A DNA stretch of 43,203 nt from Fuerstiella sp. (GTDB taxonomy: Bacteria; Planctomycetota; Planctomycetia; Planctomycetales; Planctomycetaceae), in NCBI GenBank assembly GCA_029247265.1, contig JAQWLN010000074.1, positions 1 through 43,203 of the forward strand. Reading direction: 5' to 3'. Below are positions 7,094-16,682 of the stretch, one piece after another. A program made the position numbers and the translations under genes. Position 1 is the first letter of the stretch; each line of letters begins with the position of its first letter. The notes below the pieces were generated by a model. That model saw only the letters and a list, made by a program, of their open reading frames with translations. It did no database searches and was not told the origin of the DNA.

Positions 7094-10000
7094 ATGAAAC
7101 GATTTCTGCTCTGCGGCCTTTCATTGGTCCTTTCTGCAACCGTCCAGGCTCAGTTGCCGCAAATTCGGATTACCGGTGTGTTCCCGCCAGGAGCTCAGCG
7201 GGGCACCAGCGTGGACGTAACCGTTACTGCCGGCACGGATCTCGACGAGGCCAGTGAGCTGGTCACAAGCCACCCGGGTATCAAGGCGACGTCAAAGCTG
7301 GATGGCAATGGCCAGCCAGTGGCCAATCAGTTTACTCTGGCAATAGATCCGGCGTTGAACGCCGGACTCTACGATCTTCGTCTGCGAGGTCTGTTTGGGG
7401 TCAGTAACCCGCGAGTTTTTCGCGTGGATACCATCCCTGAAGTTCAGGAAACTGAACCAAATAACACAGCTGAACAGGCCCAGGAGGTCGGCCTGAATAC
7501 CATCGTGAATGCTCGTTCCAACGGCGCTGCTGATGTCGACACCTTTAAGCTGACGGCAAAGGCCGGCCAGGCCATCGTTATACGCTCTGAAGCCGCTGCG
7601 CTGGATTCGCTGATGCAACCGGTGCTGGAATTGTTTGATGCCGCAGGTCGCAGAGTTGCCCAGTCTAGACGACGCCGGCAGCAGGACGCAGTCATTGTCC
7701 ATACCAGCCCCATCGATCAGGTGTTGCTGCTGAAAGTGCATGATACGGTCTACGCTGGAAGTAATGACTACGGTTATCGCCTGAGCGTTGATACGCGATC
7801 AGTCGTTGACTTTGCGCAGCCGCAGATTGTTCAGGTGAATGTCGATTCAAAGGTGACAATTTATGGTCGACACCTTGTCGGTGGCCAGCCGGCGAATATC
7901 GAGCTTGACGGTGTTCCGCTGATGAAGAAGGACGTGACTGTAAAAATCACCACGCCCGAGGACCAGGCCGTCGGCACGGATTCATCAGCCGTTTCCATCG
8001 ACACTGCGATCTACGCCGGCATTGACGGCAATCTGCTGCCGCTTGCAGTCCGCCGCGAAGCTGTGGCCGCGGTTCCAGAAGCGGAAGGCGCTGCGACCAC
8101 ACAGGTTCTGGTCGTGCCTGCTGATGTGACTGGCAGTTTCGCCACAGAACTTGACGAAGATATCTTCCGTTTCGACGCAAAGAAGGGCGAACAGTGGCAA
8201 ATTAACGTCATGGCTCACCGACTTGGCAGCAGTGCTGATCCAATGCTAATTATTGAACAGGTTGTCAAGGCTGCCGATGGCCCCGAAACACTGAAGCGGC
8301 TGGCCCGGGTCGACGAAGATAAACAGAATCCGGGCGGAGCGAATCTGCCAACGCTGACCAGTGATCCCACCTTTCTGCTGACTGCACCCGAGGATGGTCA
8401 GTATCAGATCCGGCTGAAGGATCGATACGCCGCGTCGCGCGGTGCCCCCAATCTCACCTACGGCATTTCTATTCGCAAGCCGACACCTGATTTCCAGGTG
8501 GTCGTCTTCGATTCCTTTCCCTCGGCAGACGGCAAGGCGCCACCGACTACCGGAGCGATCAGCATTCGCAAGGGCGGCACCTATCACGTGCCTGTCTACG
8601 TCTATCGGACCGGAGGACACAACACCGATATTCAACTGAAAGTCGATGGGCTGCCGAAGGGGATTACGGCGGCCGACACAAAGATTCGGGCGGGAGCGGC
8701 TTCAACGCTGCTTGTCCTGACCGCTGCGGCCGACGTCGGCGAAATTGCTGCTCCTGTCCGCATTGTCGGTACATCAGTCAGCGGCGAGCAGAAGACGGAG
8801 CATGCTGCCAGGATCGCTACTCTCGTTCACGCCGGTGTGAACGGACTGCCGCGTACCGGTCGAGTTTCCCGGGCGCTGTTGGTCAGCGTGATGAAGGACG
8901 AACAGCCATTCCATATCCAGCCTGAGGTGGTGACTGCAGAAATGACGCAGGATCAGCAGTTGCTGATTCCCCTGAAGCTGACTCGCAGAGCCGGCTTTGA
9001 TGCCAAAGTTGACGTCGCGTTCGTGGGGCAGCCTAAGAACGTTGACGTGCCAAAAGTGGCCATTGAGAAGGGCAAGGACACGGCCGTCGCCCGCTTCTTC
9101 TTTAAGGAGAATGCTGCTGTCGGTCCCGCTACGCTGCTGATGTACACAACCGCAGCGGTCCCGTACAGTCGTAACCCGTGGCAGGTGGAGCGAGCGACCG
9201 CGAAGGTGAAGGAGGCAGCGGATAAACTTGCGGCGGAGCAAAAAGTGCTTGCCGATGCCAAGGCCGCTGCGGAAGCAGGCGCCAAAAAAGTGACTGAACT
9301 GGCCGCTGCCCTGAAGACGTACGACGGACAGTTGAAGGCCGAACAGGCGGCACAGACAAAGGCGCAGGCGGATCTTAAGGCTGCTGTCGCCGGAAAGGTT
9401 GAGGCTACGAAGCAGCTGCTCGCTCTGCAGGATACACTCAGCGCTGCGGCAGCAAACAAGACGCCGGAAGGTCAGGACCTGGATGTCGCCATTAAGGCCG
9501 TTCAGGATGCGACTGCGGCCGTCAGCGAAGCTGCGAAACCAGTGGCCGCACTTGTGGCCAAGATTAATGGCGTAAATGCTCAGATCGCTCAGAAGCAGAA
9601 GCTGGTCGCTGACAAGACTAAGCAGATCGCTGATGCGACAGCTCAAATGACCGCTCAGCAGCAGGTCGTTGACAAGGCGAAGGCAGCTGTGACCGCAGCC
9701 GAAGCGACTCTCAAAACTCGCGATGCCGAAAAGAAAGCTGCTGACGCTGCAGCAAAGAAGGCCACAGACGCTGCCAAACCCAAGAACATCAATGTCCGCA
9801 CGATCGCGATACCGGTTCGGTTGACCGTACACACGACTCCCGGCAAGATTGCTGCAGCCGTGCCGGACAGCGGAGCGATCAAGAAGGGCGCTTCTGTTGA
9901 TGTGAAAGTGACTTTGACACGTAAGAATAAGTTTGCCGGGCCCGTAAAAGTGGCTTTGGCTTTGCCCGCAGGCACAACCGGTGTGACTTCCAACGTCGTC

Positions 10001-10162
10001 GATATTCCGGCCGACAAAACTGAAGCCACGCTTTCACTGACCGCCGCTGCGGATGCTGCTCCGGCAGACATCGCCAACGCGGTTATTCGAGCGACTGCTG
10101 CCGATTTCAACGGTCGCGTCGCCCACTTTGATGCTCCTATCGCCTTGAAGGTGACAGAATAA
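7094..10162 (+). CDS. secreted PPC-domain protein with a long coiled coil
   Basis: A 1022-residue exported protein with a signal peptide (MKRFLLCGLSLVLSATVQAQ). After an Ig/IPT-like N-terminal region it has a bacterial pre-peptidase C-terminal (PPC) type domain marked by ETEPNNTAEQAQEV near residue 120, then a second PPC-like segment near 345-480 and further beta-rich regions. Residues 695-895 are an alanine/lysine/glutamate-rich segment with strong heptad character, predicted to be a coiled coil. A final beta-sandwich of about 125 residues follows. The start at 7094 is chosen for the signal peptide; the frame is open further upstream, and no ribosome binding site is evident. The stop overlaps the next start by one base (TAATG), so the two are co-translated. 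Probably a cell-surface or periplasmic adhesion or scaffold partner; no catalytic residues are seen. Confidence 0.9.
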   Translation: MKRFLLCGLSLVLSATVQAQLPQIRITGVFPPGAQRGTSVDVTVTAGTDLDEASELVTSHPGIKATSKLDGNGQPVANQFTLAIDPALNAGLYDLRLRGLFGVSNPRVFRVDTIPEVQETEPNNTAEQAQEVGLNTIVNARSNGAADVDTFKLTAKAGQAIVIRSEAAALDSLMQPVLELFDAAGRRVAQSRRRRQQDAVIVHTSPIDQVLLLKVHDTVYAGSNDYGYRLSVDTRSVVDFAQPQIVQVNVDSKVTIYGRHLVGGQPANIELDGVPLMKKDVTVKITTPEDQAVGTDSSAVSIDTAIYAGIDGNLLPLAVRREAVAAVPEAEGAATTQVLVVPADVTGSFATELDEDIFRFDAKKGEQWQINVMAHRLGSSADPMLIIEQVVKAADGPETLKRLARVDEDKQNPGGANLPTLTSDPTFLLTAPEDGQYQIRLKDRYAASRGAPNLTYGISIRKPTPDFQVVVFDSFPSADGKAPPTTGAISIRKGGTYHVPVYVYRTGGHNTDIQLKVDGLPKGITAADTKIRAGAASTLLVLTAAADVGEIAAPVRIVGTSVSGEQKTEHAARIATLVHAGVNGLPRTGRVSRALLVSVMKDEQPFHIQPEVVTAEMTQDQQLLIPLKLTRRAGFDAKVDVAFVGQPKNVDVPKVAIEKGKDTAVARFFFKENAAVGPATLLMYTTAAVPYSRNPWQVERATAKVKEAADKLAAEQKVLADAKAAAEAGAKKVTELAAALKTYDGQLKAEQAAQTKAQADLKAAVAGKVEATKQLLALQDTLSAAAANKTPEGQDLDVAIKAVQDATAAVSEAAKPVAALVAKINGVNAQIAQKQKLVADKTKQIADATAQMTAQQQVVDKAKAAVTAAEATLKTRDAEKKAADAAAKKATDAAKPKNINVRTIAIPVRLTVHTTPGKIAAAVPDSGAIKKGASVDVKVTLTRKNKFAGPVKVALALPAGTTGVTSNVVDIPADKTEATLSLTAAADAAPADIANAVIRATAADFNGRVAHFDAPIALKVTE

Positions 10163-13053
10163 TGAAACAAGTTCGCAGCATTTCAGTCGTCTCCGTTCCA
10201 GCCTTTGGGCCGCGCACGCCTCTGTTGAGGCTCGCTGTTCGTTTGTGTCGTACCGCCTCGTGTTGGACGATGTGCGCCATTATCGCAGCGCTGTCGGCAC
10301 CGGGCTCCGTGCTCGCCGATGAAGAAGAAAAGGCTATTACGCCGGAAGATGTCAAACTTGGTCGGCCGGTGGAATTTGAACGGGACATCTACCCCATCCT
10401 GCAGGCCAGCTGCATTGCGTGTCACAACAAGGTGAAGTCTGAAAGTGAACTGAGTCTGGAGAATGCCGCTGCCATCATGAAAGGTGGCGCTGCCGGACCG
10501 TCGATTGTTCCCGGGAAGCCGGAAGAGAGTTATCTGTATCAGGTTGCCGCTCGCATTGAAGAACCCCAAATGCCGCCTTGGCCCAACGAGGTACAGGCGA
10601 AGAAGCTGACCCCTCATCAGGTGGGTCTGCTGAAACAATGGATCCTTGAAGGCGCTAAGGTGGGTGCTGCGGCATCTGCCGCCAATATGCAGTGGCAGAC
10701 GATTAATTCACAGTTGACGGCCATTTATTCCGTCGACGCTGACCCGTTCGGGCGATTTGTCGCAGCTGGTCGAGCCGGCATGGTCAGCATTTATGACCTG
10801 CTGGCCCAGGATGAAATTGCCTCGCTGATCGACCCCGCTCTGGTTAACGATGCGTCTCCCTCCCAGACAGCGCATCGGGACTATGTTCACGCCATTGCCT
10901 TTCACCCCGAGGGGCAGATACTGGCAACCTCCGGATTTCAGGTTGTGAAGTTGTGGGATCGGGATATCGGCAGCACCATCGCACCGATAGCTCTGCCAGG
11001 TACCACTGTCAGGACGGTAAGCAGTTCCGACAATATTCTGGCGGCAGCTCATCAGGCGGATGGTGTCATTCGGGTGATCGACCTCAACACGAATGCCGTC
11101 GTGAATGAGATTCCCGGAAATGATCCAGCTGCCGTTACACTGCTGGGTTTGCATGGTCCGGAGAACCAGTGGCTATCTGTGAGTACTGCCGAAGGAGTGG
11201 TGACGCTGATCAATCGAGCGGACGGAGTGGTCGTTGCCACCAGCGAAGCTCTGGGTGCGAAAGCTGTTGCAGCGGCGTTCATCGCAGCGGGCAACAAGCT
11301 GGTTGTGCTGCAGGACGATGGGGCGCTGCGTCCACTGACTTTAGACGCGGCTGCCAAAGCACTTGCTGCTGCAGAACCTGTGAAATCTGATAAAGGTGCT
11401 ATCCGACAGATCGCCGTTGCCGGCGCAATGCTGCTGTGCCGAATTGAAGGACAGGCTTTTGAGCTGCGAAAGACGGATACGCTGCAGCCAGCGATTAACA
11501 TTCAGAGCGGTACTGCCCTGAACCATGCTGCCATTTCCACGGACGCTCAGCGAGTCGTCACGGTGACGACCGACGGCAAACCGGAACTGTGGAATGCTGC
11601 AGATGGCAAACTGCTGGCGCCGCTCAATACTGACCTTGTGACTGCAAGAACGCTGGTCCGTCGTACTGCGGACAAGACCGTTCGCGACGCACGAGTCACT
11701 GTCGTGAAAGCTCAGGTCACTGAGGACGAAAAACGCGTTACTGAGCAGAAGGCGTCTTTGACCAAGGCGGAAGAAGAACTCAAGAAGGCGACGACCGCTG
11801 TTGCGGAAGCAAAAAAGAAGTTCGATGAAACCGTTCCCAAGACCGCGGCCGCAAAGAAGGCCAGTGAAGAAAAGCCTGAAGACGCAGCTCTGAAGAAGGC
11901 ACTGGAAGCGGCTACCAAGGCTGAGCAAGCGGCCAAAGACGCCGTTACCACGGCAGAAAATGCTCTGAAGTCCGCCAACAAAGGCAAGGAATTGTCTGAG
12001 CAGGCTATTAAACGAGCCGAAGCCCGGGTGGTGGAACGCAAACAGGTACTGACTGCTGTTGAGCAGGAAGCGAAGACGTCAACAGAATCTCAGGTGGCAT
12101 CTGATGCAGCATCGAAGCAGACGATCGTCAGTCAGTTTGCCGGTTTTGTTGGAACGTCATTTGTCGCGACCGTCGACAACGCAGGTACGGCGCGTCTGTG
12201 GAAGAGCAGCGATGGAGTGGCCGTGGACGTGTTTCCCGGGGCCCTGCCCGAAGCAGCAAAGCCTGTCTATGCGGGGGGCGGAATTAAAGGTCTGCTGCTG
12301 CAACAGGCGAATGGTCAACTGGCTCGGGTGAACGCCTTTCCGCAATGGAAGCTGAAACAGATTCTGGGACCTCAGGGGGAAGATAAACCGTCGGTCTTTG
12401 CGGATCGAGTTCTGGCACTGGCATTCTCGCCGGACGGTACAACTCTCGCTGTCGGTGGTGGCGAAGCCTCGCGAAGTGGTGAGCTCACGTTATGGAACGT
12501 GGCGAACGGAAAACTCGTTCGCACGTTTGAGGATGCACACAGCGATACCGTGTACGGTGTCGACTTCTCCGCCGACGGTAAGTTGCTGGCGTCGGCCGCC
12601 GCCGATAAGTTTGTCAAAGTCTTTGATCTGTCCACTGGCAAACACGTGCGGTCCTATGAAGGGCATACACATCATGTGATGGACGTCAGCTGGAAGGGCG
12701 ATGGGACCGCTTTGGCCAGTGCTGGTGCCGACAATGCTATCAAGGTCTGGAATGCTGAGACCGGGGAACAGTCACGGACAATTACGACCTACAAGAAGCA
12801 GGTGACGTCATTGTCCTACATTGGCATGGAAGACGACTTCATCAGCTGCAGCGGCGACAAGCGTGTCTTCCGTCACAAAGCCAGTAACGGTGGCACTGTC
12901 CGCGAATTCAAGGGCTGCCCGGATTACGTTTACTGTTCGGCGACTACGGCGGATGGCGCCATTGTGGCGGCAGGCTGTGAAGATGGCGTGCTGCGAATCT
13001 GGAACGGTAAGGACGCCAAAGAAATCGCCAGTTTTGCGCCAGCGGCGAAGTGA
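10162..13053 (+). CDS. exported cytochrome c / WD40-repeat protein with a coiled-coil insert
   Basis: A 963-residue protein. A long N-terminal leader ends in a hydrophobic stretch and a likely signal cleavage site (about residues 34-52). A planctomycete cytochrome c domain follows, with the haem-binding motif CIACHNK near residue 84 and a possible distal methionine in MPPWPNE near 134. WD40-type repeats occupy about 185-490 and again 690-960 (for example LAFSPDGTTLAVGG and IKVWNAETGEQSRT). Between the two propeller portions lies a Lys/Glu/Ala-rich coiled coil at about 494-650. The start overlaps the stop of the PPC gene, and the matching coiled coils suggest that the two products may bind each other. 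Likely periplasmic or surface-exposed; a role in redox or polymer handling is inference. Confidence 0.92.
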   Translation: MKQVRSISVVSVPAFGPRTPLLRLAVRLCRTASCWTMCAIIAALSAPGSVLADEEEKAITPEDVKLGRPVEFERDIYPILQASCIACHNKVKSESELSLENAAAIMKGGAAGPSIVPGKPEESYLYQVAARIEEPQMPPWPNEVQAKKLTPHQVGLLKQWILEGAKVGAAASAANMQWQTINSQLTAIYSVDADPFGRFVAAGRAGMVSIYDLLAQDEIASLIDPALVNDASPSQTAHRDYVHAIAFHPEGQILATSGFQVVKLWDRDIGSTIAPIALPGTTVRTVSSSDNILAAAHQADGVIRVIDLNTNAVVNEIPGNDPAAVTLLGLHGPENQWLSVSTAEGVVTLINRADGVVVATSEALGAKAVAAAFIAAGNKLVVLQDDGALRPLTLDAAAKALAAAEPVKSDKGAIRQIAVAGAMLLCRIEGQAFELRKTDTLQPAINIQSGTALNHAAISTDAQRVVTVTTDGKPELWNAADGKLLAPLNTDLVTARTLVRRTADKTVRDARVTVVKAQVTEDEKRVTEQKASLTKAEEELKKATTAVAEAKKKFDETVPKTAAAKKASEEKPEDAALKKALEAATKAEQAAKDAVTTAENALKSANKGKELSEQAIKRAEARVVERKQVLTAVEQEAKTSTESQVASDAASKQTIVSQFAGFVGTSFVATVDNAGTARLWKSSDGVAVDVFPGALPEAAKPVYAGGGIKGLLLQQANGQLARVNAFPQWKLKQILGPQGEDKPSVFADRVLALAFSPDGTTLAVGGGEASRSGELTLWNVANGKLVRTFEDAHSDTVYGVDFSADGKLLASAAADKFVKVFDLSTGKHVRSYEGHTHHVMDVSWKGDGTALASAGADNAIKVWNAETGEQSRTITTYKKQVTSLSYIGMEDDFISCSGDKRVFRHKASNGGTVREFKGCPDYVYCSATTADGAIVAAGCEDGVLRIWNGKDAKEIASFAPAAK

Positions 13054-13445
13054 CGTTGGTGTGATGGAAACCCGGGCAGAGGAATGATTTGAGCTACGGG
13101 TGTGCACGGGTTGCCATCTGCCTCAGATTGACTTCAAGTTTACCCTGTTCCTTTTGATTCGGGATAGGTGCCGGAACGAACCTGTCGGCAGCGAGTCCCC
13201 CGGCGCGTCATTCTCGCAGTTCTTGAGCGGCGCAGCTTTCGGAGGGCGGTTTCTGTTCCTGTCGATTACCGGAACATGGCGCCACGTTTCTGCCAATAAT
13301 TGCGTTTCCCGGGCGAACAACAGTCAGATCGGCTGCAAACTGTCAGACGATGTTTCACCGGCCAGCCATCTAAACTACAAGACACATGTCCGGACTGGGT
13401 GGTCGGGATCACGTTTTGCCGGGTTGTTTGTGGTTGTCGTTCCTG
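13054..13445. other. intergenic region without a recognised feature
   Basis: About 390 bases. Short open frames cross it but none has family resemblance or a ribosome binding site. I see no clear promoter, hairpin or repeat. The next gene could start as early as 13386. Confidence 0.5.
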
Positions 13446-14774
13446 ATGAAACAACGTCACGTCATCTTCGGGGTTCTGTTCTGGACTGCAGCGGTCTGCT
13501 GGAGCTGGTACGTTCTGCGCACGGCACTGACCGCTCAGTCCAGTGACGTGTCACATCTTTCGTCCGACGTTACTCGATGGCTGAGTGGTCAGTATCGTCA
13601 TTTGCAGGCCACCTGCGATGACCGGCTGATGGTCGCTGTTGGTGATCCGGTATTTCTGCAGTCAGCGGAAGGGACGTGGTGGCAGGTTGGTCTGGCTACG
13701 AATATCAACGGAGAATTCAGTCGTGATCCGTTCATTACAACGACAACCGAAGTGTTGATTTACGAAGATGCAGTCGCCGCCTGTGCCGACAGTTTTCAGT
13801 TGCAGTACCACACGACACCCATGTCACTGGATTGGGTCGTGATGACGATGATACCTCCGGAACGGCAGAAGGCCATTGCCCTGCTGATTGCTGAAGAATG
13901 GAAGGTTCACCAGGAAGAGATCATGGACCGATTGCGCCCCGTCATGAAAGATGGGCTGCGTAAAGGGATGAAAGCCGTCGAGGCCGAGCTGCCGCAGATT
14001 CTCAGGGAACATCGAGATGGATTTCGGAAGTTAGGCGACCGTTACGAAACAGAAATACTGAAGGCTGAAGTCCTGCCACTTGTTCGCGATGAGATTCTGC
14101 CGATTGTCGAGTACGAAGCGCTGCCAGTTGCAGAAGACATTGGCCGAGCGCTGTGGAAGCGAGTGTCGCTGCTGTCCTTCGCGTATAGTTTTCTATACGA
14201 CAAATCTCCACTGCCGAGACGTGACGCGCTGAAGGCAGAATTTCAACGCTTTATTGACGAAGTGGCCCTGCCAGAGCTCCGGTCACGCAGCGATCAGTTT
14301 ATTCAGGTCACTGAAGATATCGTCAGACGCTCCATGGAAAACCCGAAGGTCAAAGATGCACTGAAACGAAATTTGCGACGTGTGGCAGAGGATCCTGAGC
14401 TGCACGAACTGATCAAGGCGATCGTCCGCGAGGCCATCGTCGACAACCAAACGCTTCGTCTGGAAATGGAAGCGTACCTGGATGATCAACAGACACAGGC
14501 AGCGCTCGACGTCGCGGGAGACCGGCTGGAACCAGTTGTTCGGCAGATCGGTGATCTGATCTTCGGTACGCGGGAAAAGGGAATTACTCCCGAGTTCTCT
14601 CGCATTCTCAGGTCGCAGATTCTGAAGAAGGATCGTCGCTGGTTTGTGATGGTGCCGGCGGATCGCGATGTTGTTCCGGGCCACCCGATTGAAATCGTCT
14701 ATGCGGATATGCCGATGACCTACCCGATGGGTTTCGGTGGTAATGGTCAGAGTCCTTTAACGCCGACTCGTTGA
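13446..14774 (+). CDS. membrane-anchored helical protein of unknown family, beside an MlaE-type transporter
   Basis: A 442-residue protein not recognised as a known family. It starts with one transmembrane helix (about residues 5-25), then a short beta-rich stretch (VAVGDPVFLQSAEGTWWQVG near 70), followed by about 300 residues of charged amphipathic helix with repeated patterns such as LPLVRDEILPIVEYEALPV, and a short beta-rich C-terminus (RRWFVMVPADRDVVPG). This plan of one anchor, a small beta domain and long helices recalls MlaD/MCE substrate-binding proteins, but the MCE domain is not convincing. Its stop is eleven bases before the ABC-MlaE gene, which uses AAGGA overlapping the end of this gene as ribosome binding site, so both belong to one operon. 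The start could instead be 13386, which adds 20 residues; neither has a good ribosome binding site. Confidence 0.75.
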   Translation: MKQRHVIFGVLFWTAAVCWSWYVLRTALTAQSSDVSHLSSDVTRWLSGQYRHLQATCDDRLMVAVGDPVFLQSAEGTWWQVGLATNINGEFSRDPFITTTTEVLIYEDAVAACADSFQLQYHTTPMSLDWVVMTMIPPERQKAIALLIAEEWKVHQEEIMDRLRPVMKDGLRKGMKAVEAELPQILREHRDGFRKLGDRYETEILKAEVLPLVRDEILPIVEYEALPVAEDIGRALWKRVSLLSFAYSFLYDKSPLPRRDALKAEFQRFIDEVALPELRSRSDQFIQVTEDIVRRSMENPKVKDALKRNLRRVAEDPELHELIKAIVREAIVDNQTLRLEMEAYLDDQQTQAALDVAGDRLEPVVRQIGDLIFGTREKGITPEFSRILRSQILKKDRRWFVMVPADRDVVPGHPIEIVYADMPMTYPMGFGGNGQSPLTPTR

Positions 14775-14785
14775 AGGATTGACAA

Positions 14786-16468
14786 ATGACGAAACCTCAG
14801 TCCGACAGTCCGCCTCCAAAGATATTGCCGACCGGTCGATCGACAGTGGCGCAGGATGTTAATGCGGAACAGTCTGCGGGGACCGAGATTGTTCTGCATG
14901 ATTTTTCTCTGTGTGCCGGTGGAAAGCCGCTGCTCAACAATACGTCTGTACAGTTCCCGGCCGGTGAACTCACACTGATTCTCGGCTGCAGCGGCGTCGG
15001 CAAGTCGTTGCTGCTGCGCATTCTTGCCGGACTCATTGATCGGGATCATGCGGCGATCAGGTATTCGGGCGAAATACGCTTTCAGGCGCACGGAGAAGCC
15101 GGGAAGTCCAGTGAGGTACGCGATCACCGGAATCAGCCGGTGGCCGTGGTGTTTCAGAGCTTTGCTCTGTTTGACGAACTTTCTCCAGCTGAAAATATCG
15201 AAATCGCCATTGAACATTCTTCTCAGGCGGTGGCATCAGTTTCATCGAATCAAAAGGCCAGAGACCTTCTGAAGGAGTTGGCGGTTCCGGGCGATCGTCC
15301 GACGTCCGTACTCAGTGGAGGACAACAACAGCGTCTGGCGATTGCCAGAGCACTGGGAATGGACACTGACGTTGTCTTGTATGACGAGCCGACATCCGGA
15401 CTCGATACCAACACGGCGGCTCAGGTGGCAGAGCTGATTCGCGACACGCAGACTCGTTTTGGGCGAACGTCCATCATCGTGACCCACGACTACGCTACGT
15501 TGCTGGATGTTGCGGATCACGTGGTTGTCTTAAATCATCACAATCGCAGTCTGCAGGCAGTGCCAGGCAAAGACTGGAGTCGTCTGTCAGAGATTCTGGG
15601 AGTGCCTCCCGAGGCAGATGATGCAGCCTCTGTAGATCAGCCGATGCTGCAGCGCCTCGCCGTTCCAGTACGGAATGCCTTCGCTGCGTCGGGCGAATTT
15701 CTGGAGCAGTTTCTTCTGCTTCCGATCGCTCTGCTGCCGCGCTGGCGCAGTTTCCGTTGGGGGGGGCGTCTGACCTGGCATTACCTGAATCTTGTCGCTG
15801 GCTGGTCAGCGTGTGTTTATATTGCGATTGCTGGCATGATCATTGGTTTTGTGGCACAGGATTTCATCTTTCGATATCTGCCGTTCCGGCAATATACCGA
15901 GCCATTGTTGATTGAAAATCTGCTGCACGCCACTGGATTTTCTCTGTACCGATTCCTGGTGCCGATTCTGTGTACGATTCTGATCGCGGCCCGTTCAGGT
16001 GCGGCAGTTGCGGCTGATGTCGGCAGCAAGGTGTATGGCAATCAGCTGGACGCGATGAAGACCATCGGCATGGACCCGCTGCGATCCGTGCGGACGCCGA
16101 TTCTGTACGCATTTCTGGTCGGCACGCCGTTGTTGACGTTTCTCAGCTACGGAGTTGCCAGCGTCACCAGCGCCGTTGCCTTTCTTTCGACTCATGCAAC
16201 TGAGGGCGTTGCCTTCTGGGACGCTCATTTCCATCGCGAACTGCGACTGCCGGCATCTGTCTTCTACAAGGGGACCGGTTGGCTGGTCACAAAGCTGCTG
16301 ACCTGTGCGGTTGGCATCGCCATGATTTCATGGAAGTGCGGCGCGGCTCCGAAACAGTCTGCGGCCGAAATCAGTCGGGGCGTCACCCGGACGATTCTGT
16401 GGTCGACGCTGTTCACATTGATGGTCCACTTCGTTTTTTCATTCTTCGAATTCAAAGCCCCTCAGTAG
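14786..16468 (+). CDS. fused ABC ATPase and MlaE-family permease
   Basis: A 560-residue protein combining two subunits that are normally separate. Residues about 30-255 are an ABC ATPase with Walker A (GCSGVGKS, near 69), a Q-loop (VVFQSFALFDELSP), the signature LSGGQQQRLAIARAL near 176, Walker B with DEPTSGLD near 195, and the H-loop VTHDY near 232. Residues about 315-560 are a membrane permease of the MlaE family, shown by several hydrophobic helices and the hallmark stretch AARSGAAVAADVGSKVYGNQ followed by LDAMKTIGMDPLRSVRTP. MlaFE complexes move phospholipids between inner membrane and periplasmic MCE proteins. A homodimer of this fusion would supply a complete transporter core. It is preceded by a membrane-anchored helical protein. 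Lipid as substrate is inferred from family membership. Confidence 0.93.
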   Translation: MTKPQSDSPPPKILPTGRSTVAQDVNAEQSAGTEIVLHDFSLCAGGKPLLNNTSVQFPAGELTLILGCSGVGKSLLLRILAGLIDRDHAAIRYSGEIRFQAHGEAGKSSEVRDHRNQPVAVVFQSFALFDELSPAENIEIAIEHSSQAVASVSSNQKARDLLKELAVPGDRPTSVLSGGQQQRLAIARALGMDTDVVLYDEPTSGLDTNTAAQVAELIRDTQTRFGRTSIIVTHDYATLLDVADHVVVLNHHNRSLQAVPGKDWSRLSEILGVPPEADDAASVDQPMLQRLAVPVRNAFAASGEFLEQFLLLPIALLPRWRSFRWGGRLTWHYLNLVAGWSACVYIAIAGMIIGFVAQDFIFRYLPFRQYTEPLLIENLLHATGFSLYRFLVPILCTILIAARSGAAVAADVGSKVYGNQLDAMKTIGMDPLRSVRTPILYAFLVGTPLLTFLSYGVASVTSAVAFLSTHATEGVAFWDAHFHRELRLPASVFYKGTGWLVTKLLTCAVGIAMISWKCGAAPKQSAAEISRGVTRTILWSTLFTLMVHFVFSFFEFKAPQ

Positions 16469-16648
16469 GGCCTCTTCGACGCATGATGAGCCGCGCGGGA
16501 TTTTTGTCTGGGCTCGTGAGCGTCAACCGCAGTGTCCCTTCGTCATTCGTCCCTGGCGGTGTTCTGCAGTTCACATTCTTCGGTTGCCCGAATCAGGCTG
16601 CTGTCGGTAAACTGCAATGGTCGTGCTGGTGCGCGTTGCAGTTCGGCG

Positions 16649-16677
16649 TTTTCAAAAGCATCGGAAAAAAGTATACA
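16649..16677 (+). promoter_or_regulatory. putative sigma70-type promoter for the FlgG-like gene
   Basis: TTTTCA (16649-16654) and TATACA (16672-16677) are separated by exactly 17 bases, with four-of-six matches to each consensus box. The predicted start of transcription would be near 16684, about 86 bases before the GTG start codon. Confidence 0.4.
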
Positions 16678-16682
16678 CGTAG

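Noticed and set aside
8774..9832. A 352-codon minus-strand frame inside the PPC gene, rich in leucine, serine and cysteine
   Set aside because: It is the complement of the repetitive coiled-coil coding region; its composition comes from the reversed Ala/Lys codons.
16554..16568. Sigma54-like element TGGCGG...TGCA ahead of the FlgG-like gene
   Set aside because: The distance between the GG and GC elements is one base too short and the -12 box is poor; the sigma70-like pair downstream is better.
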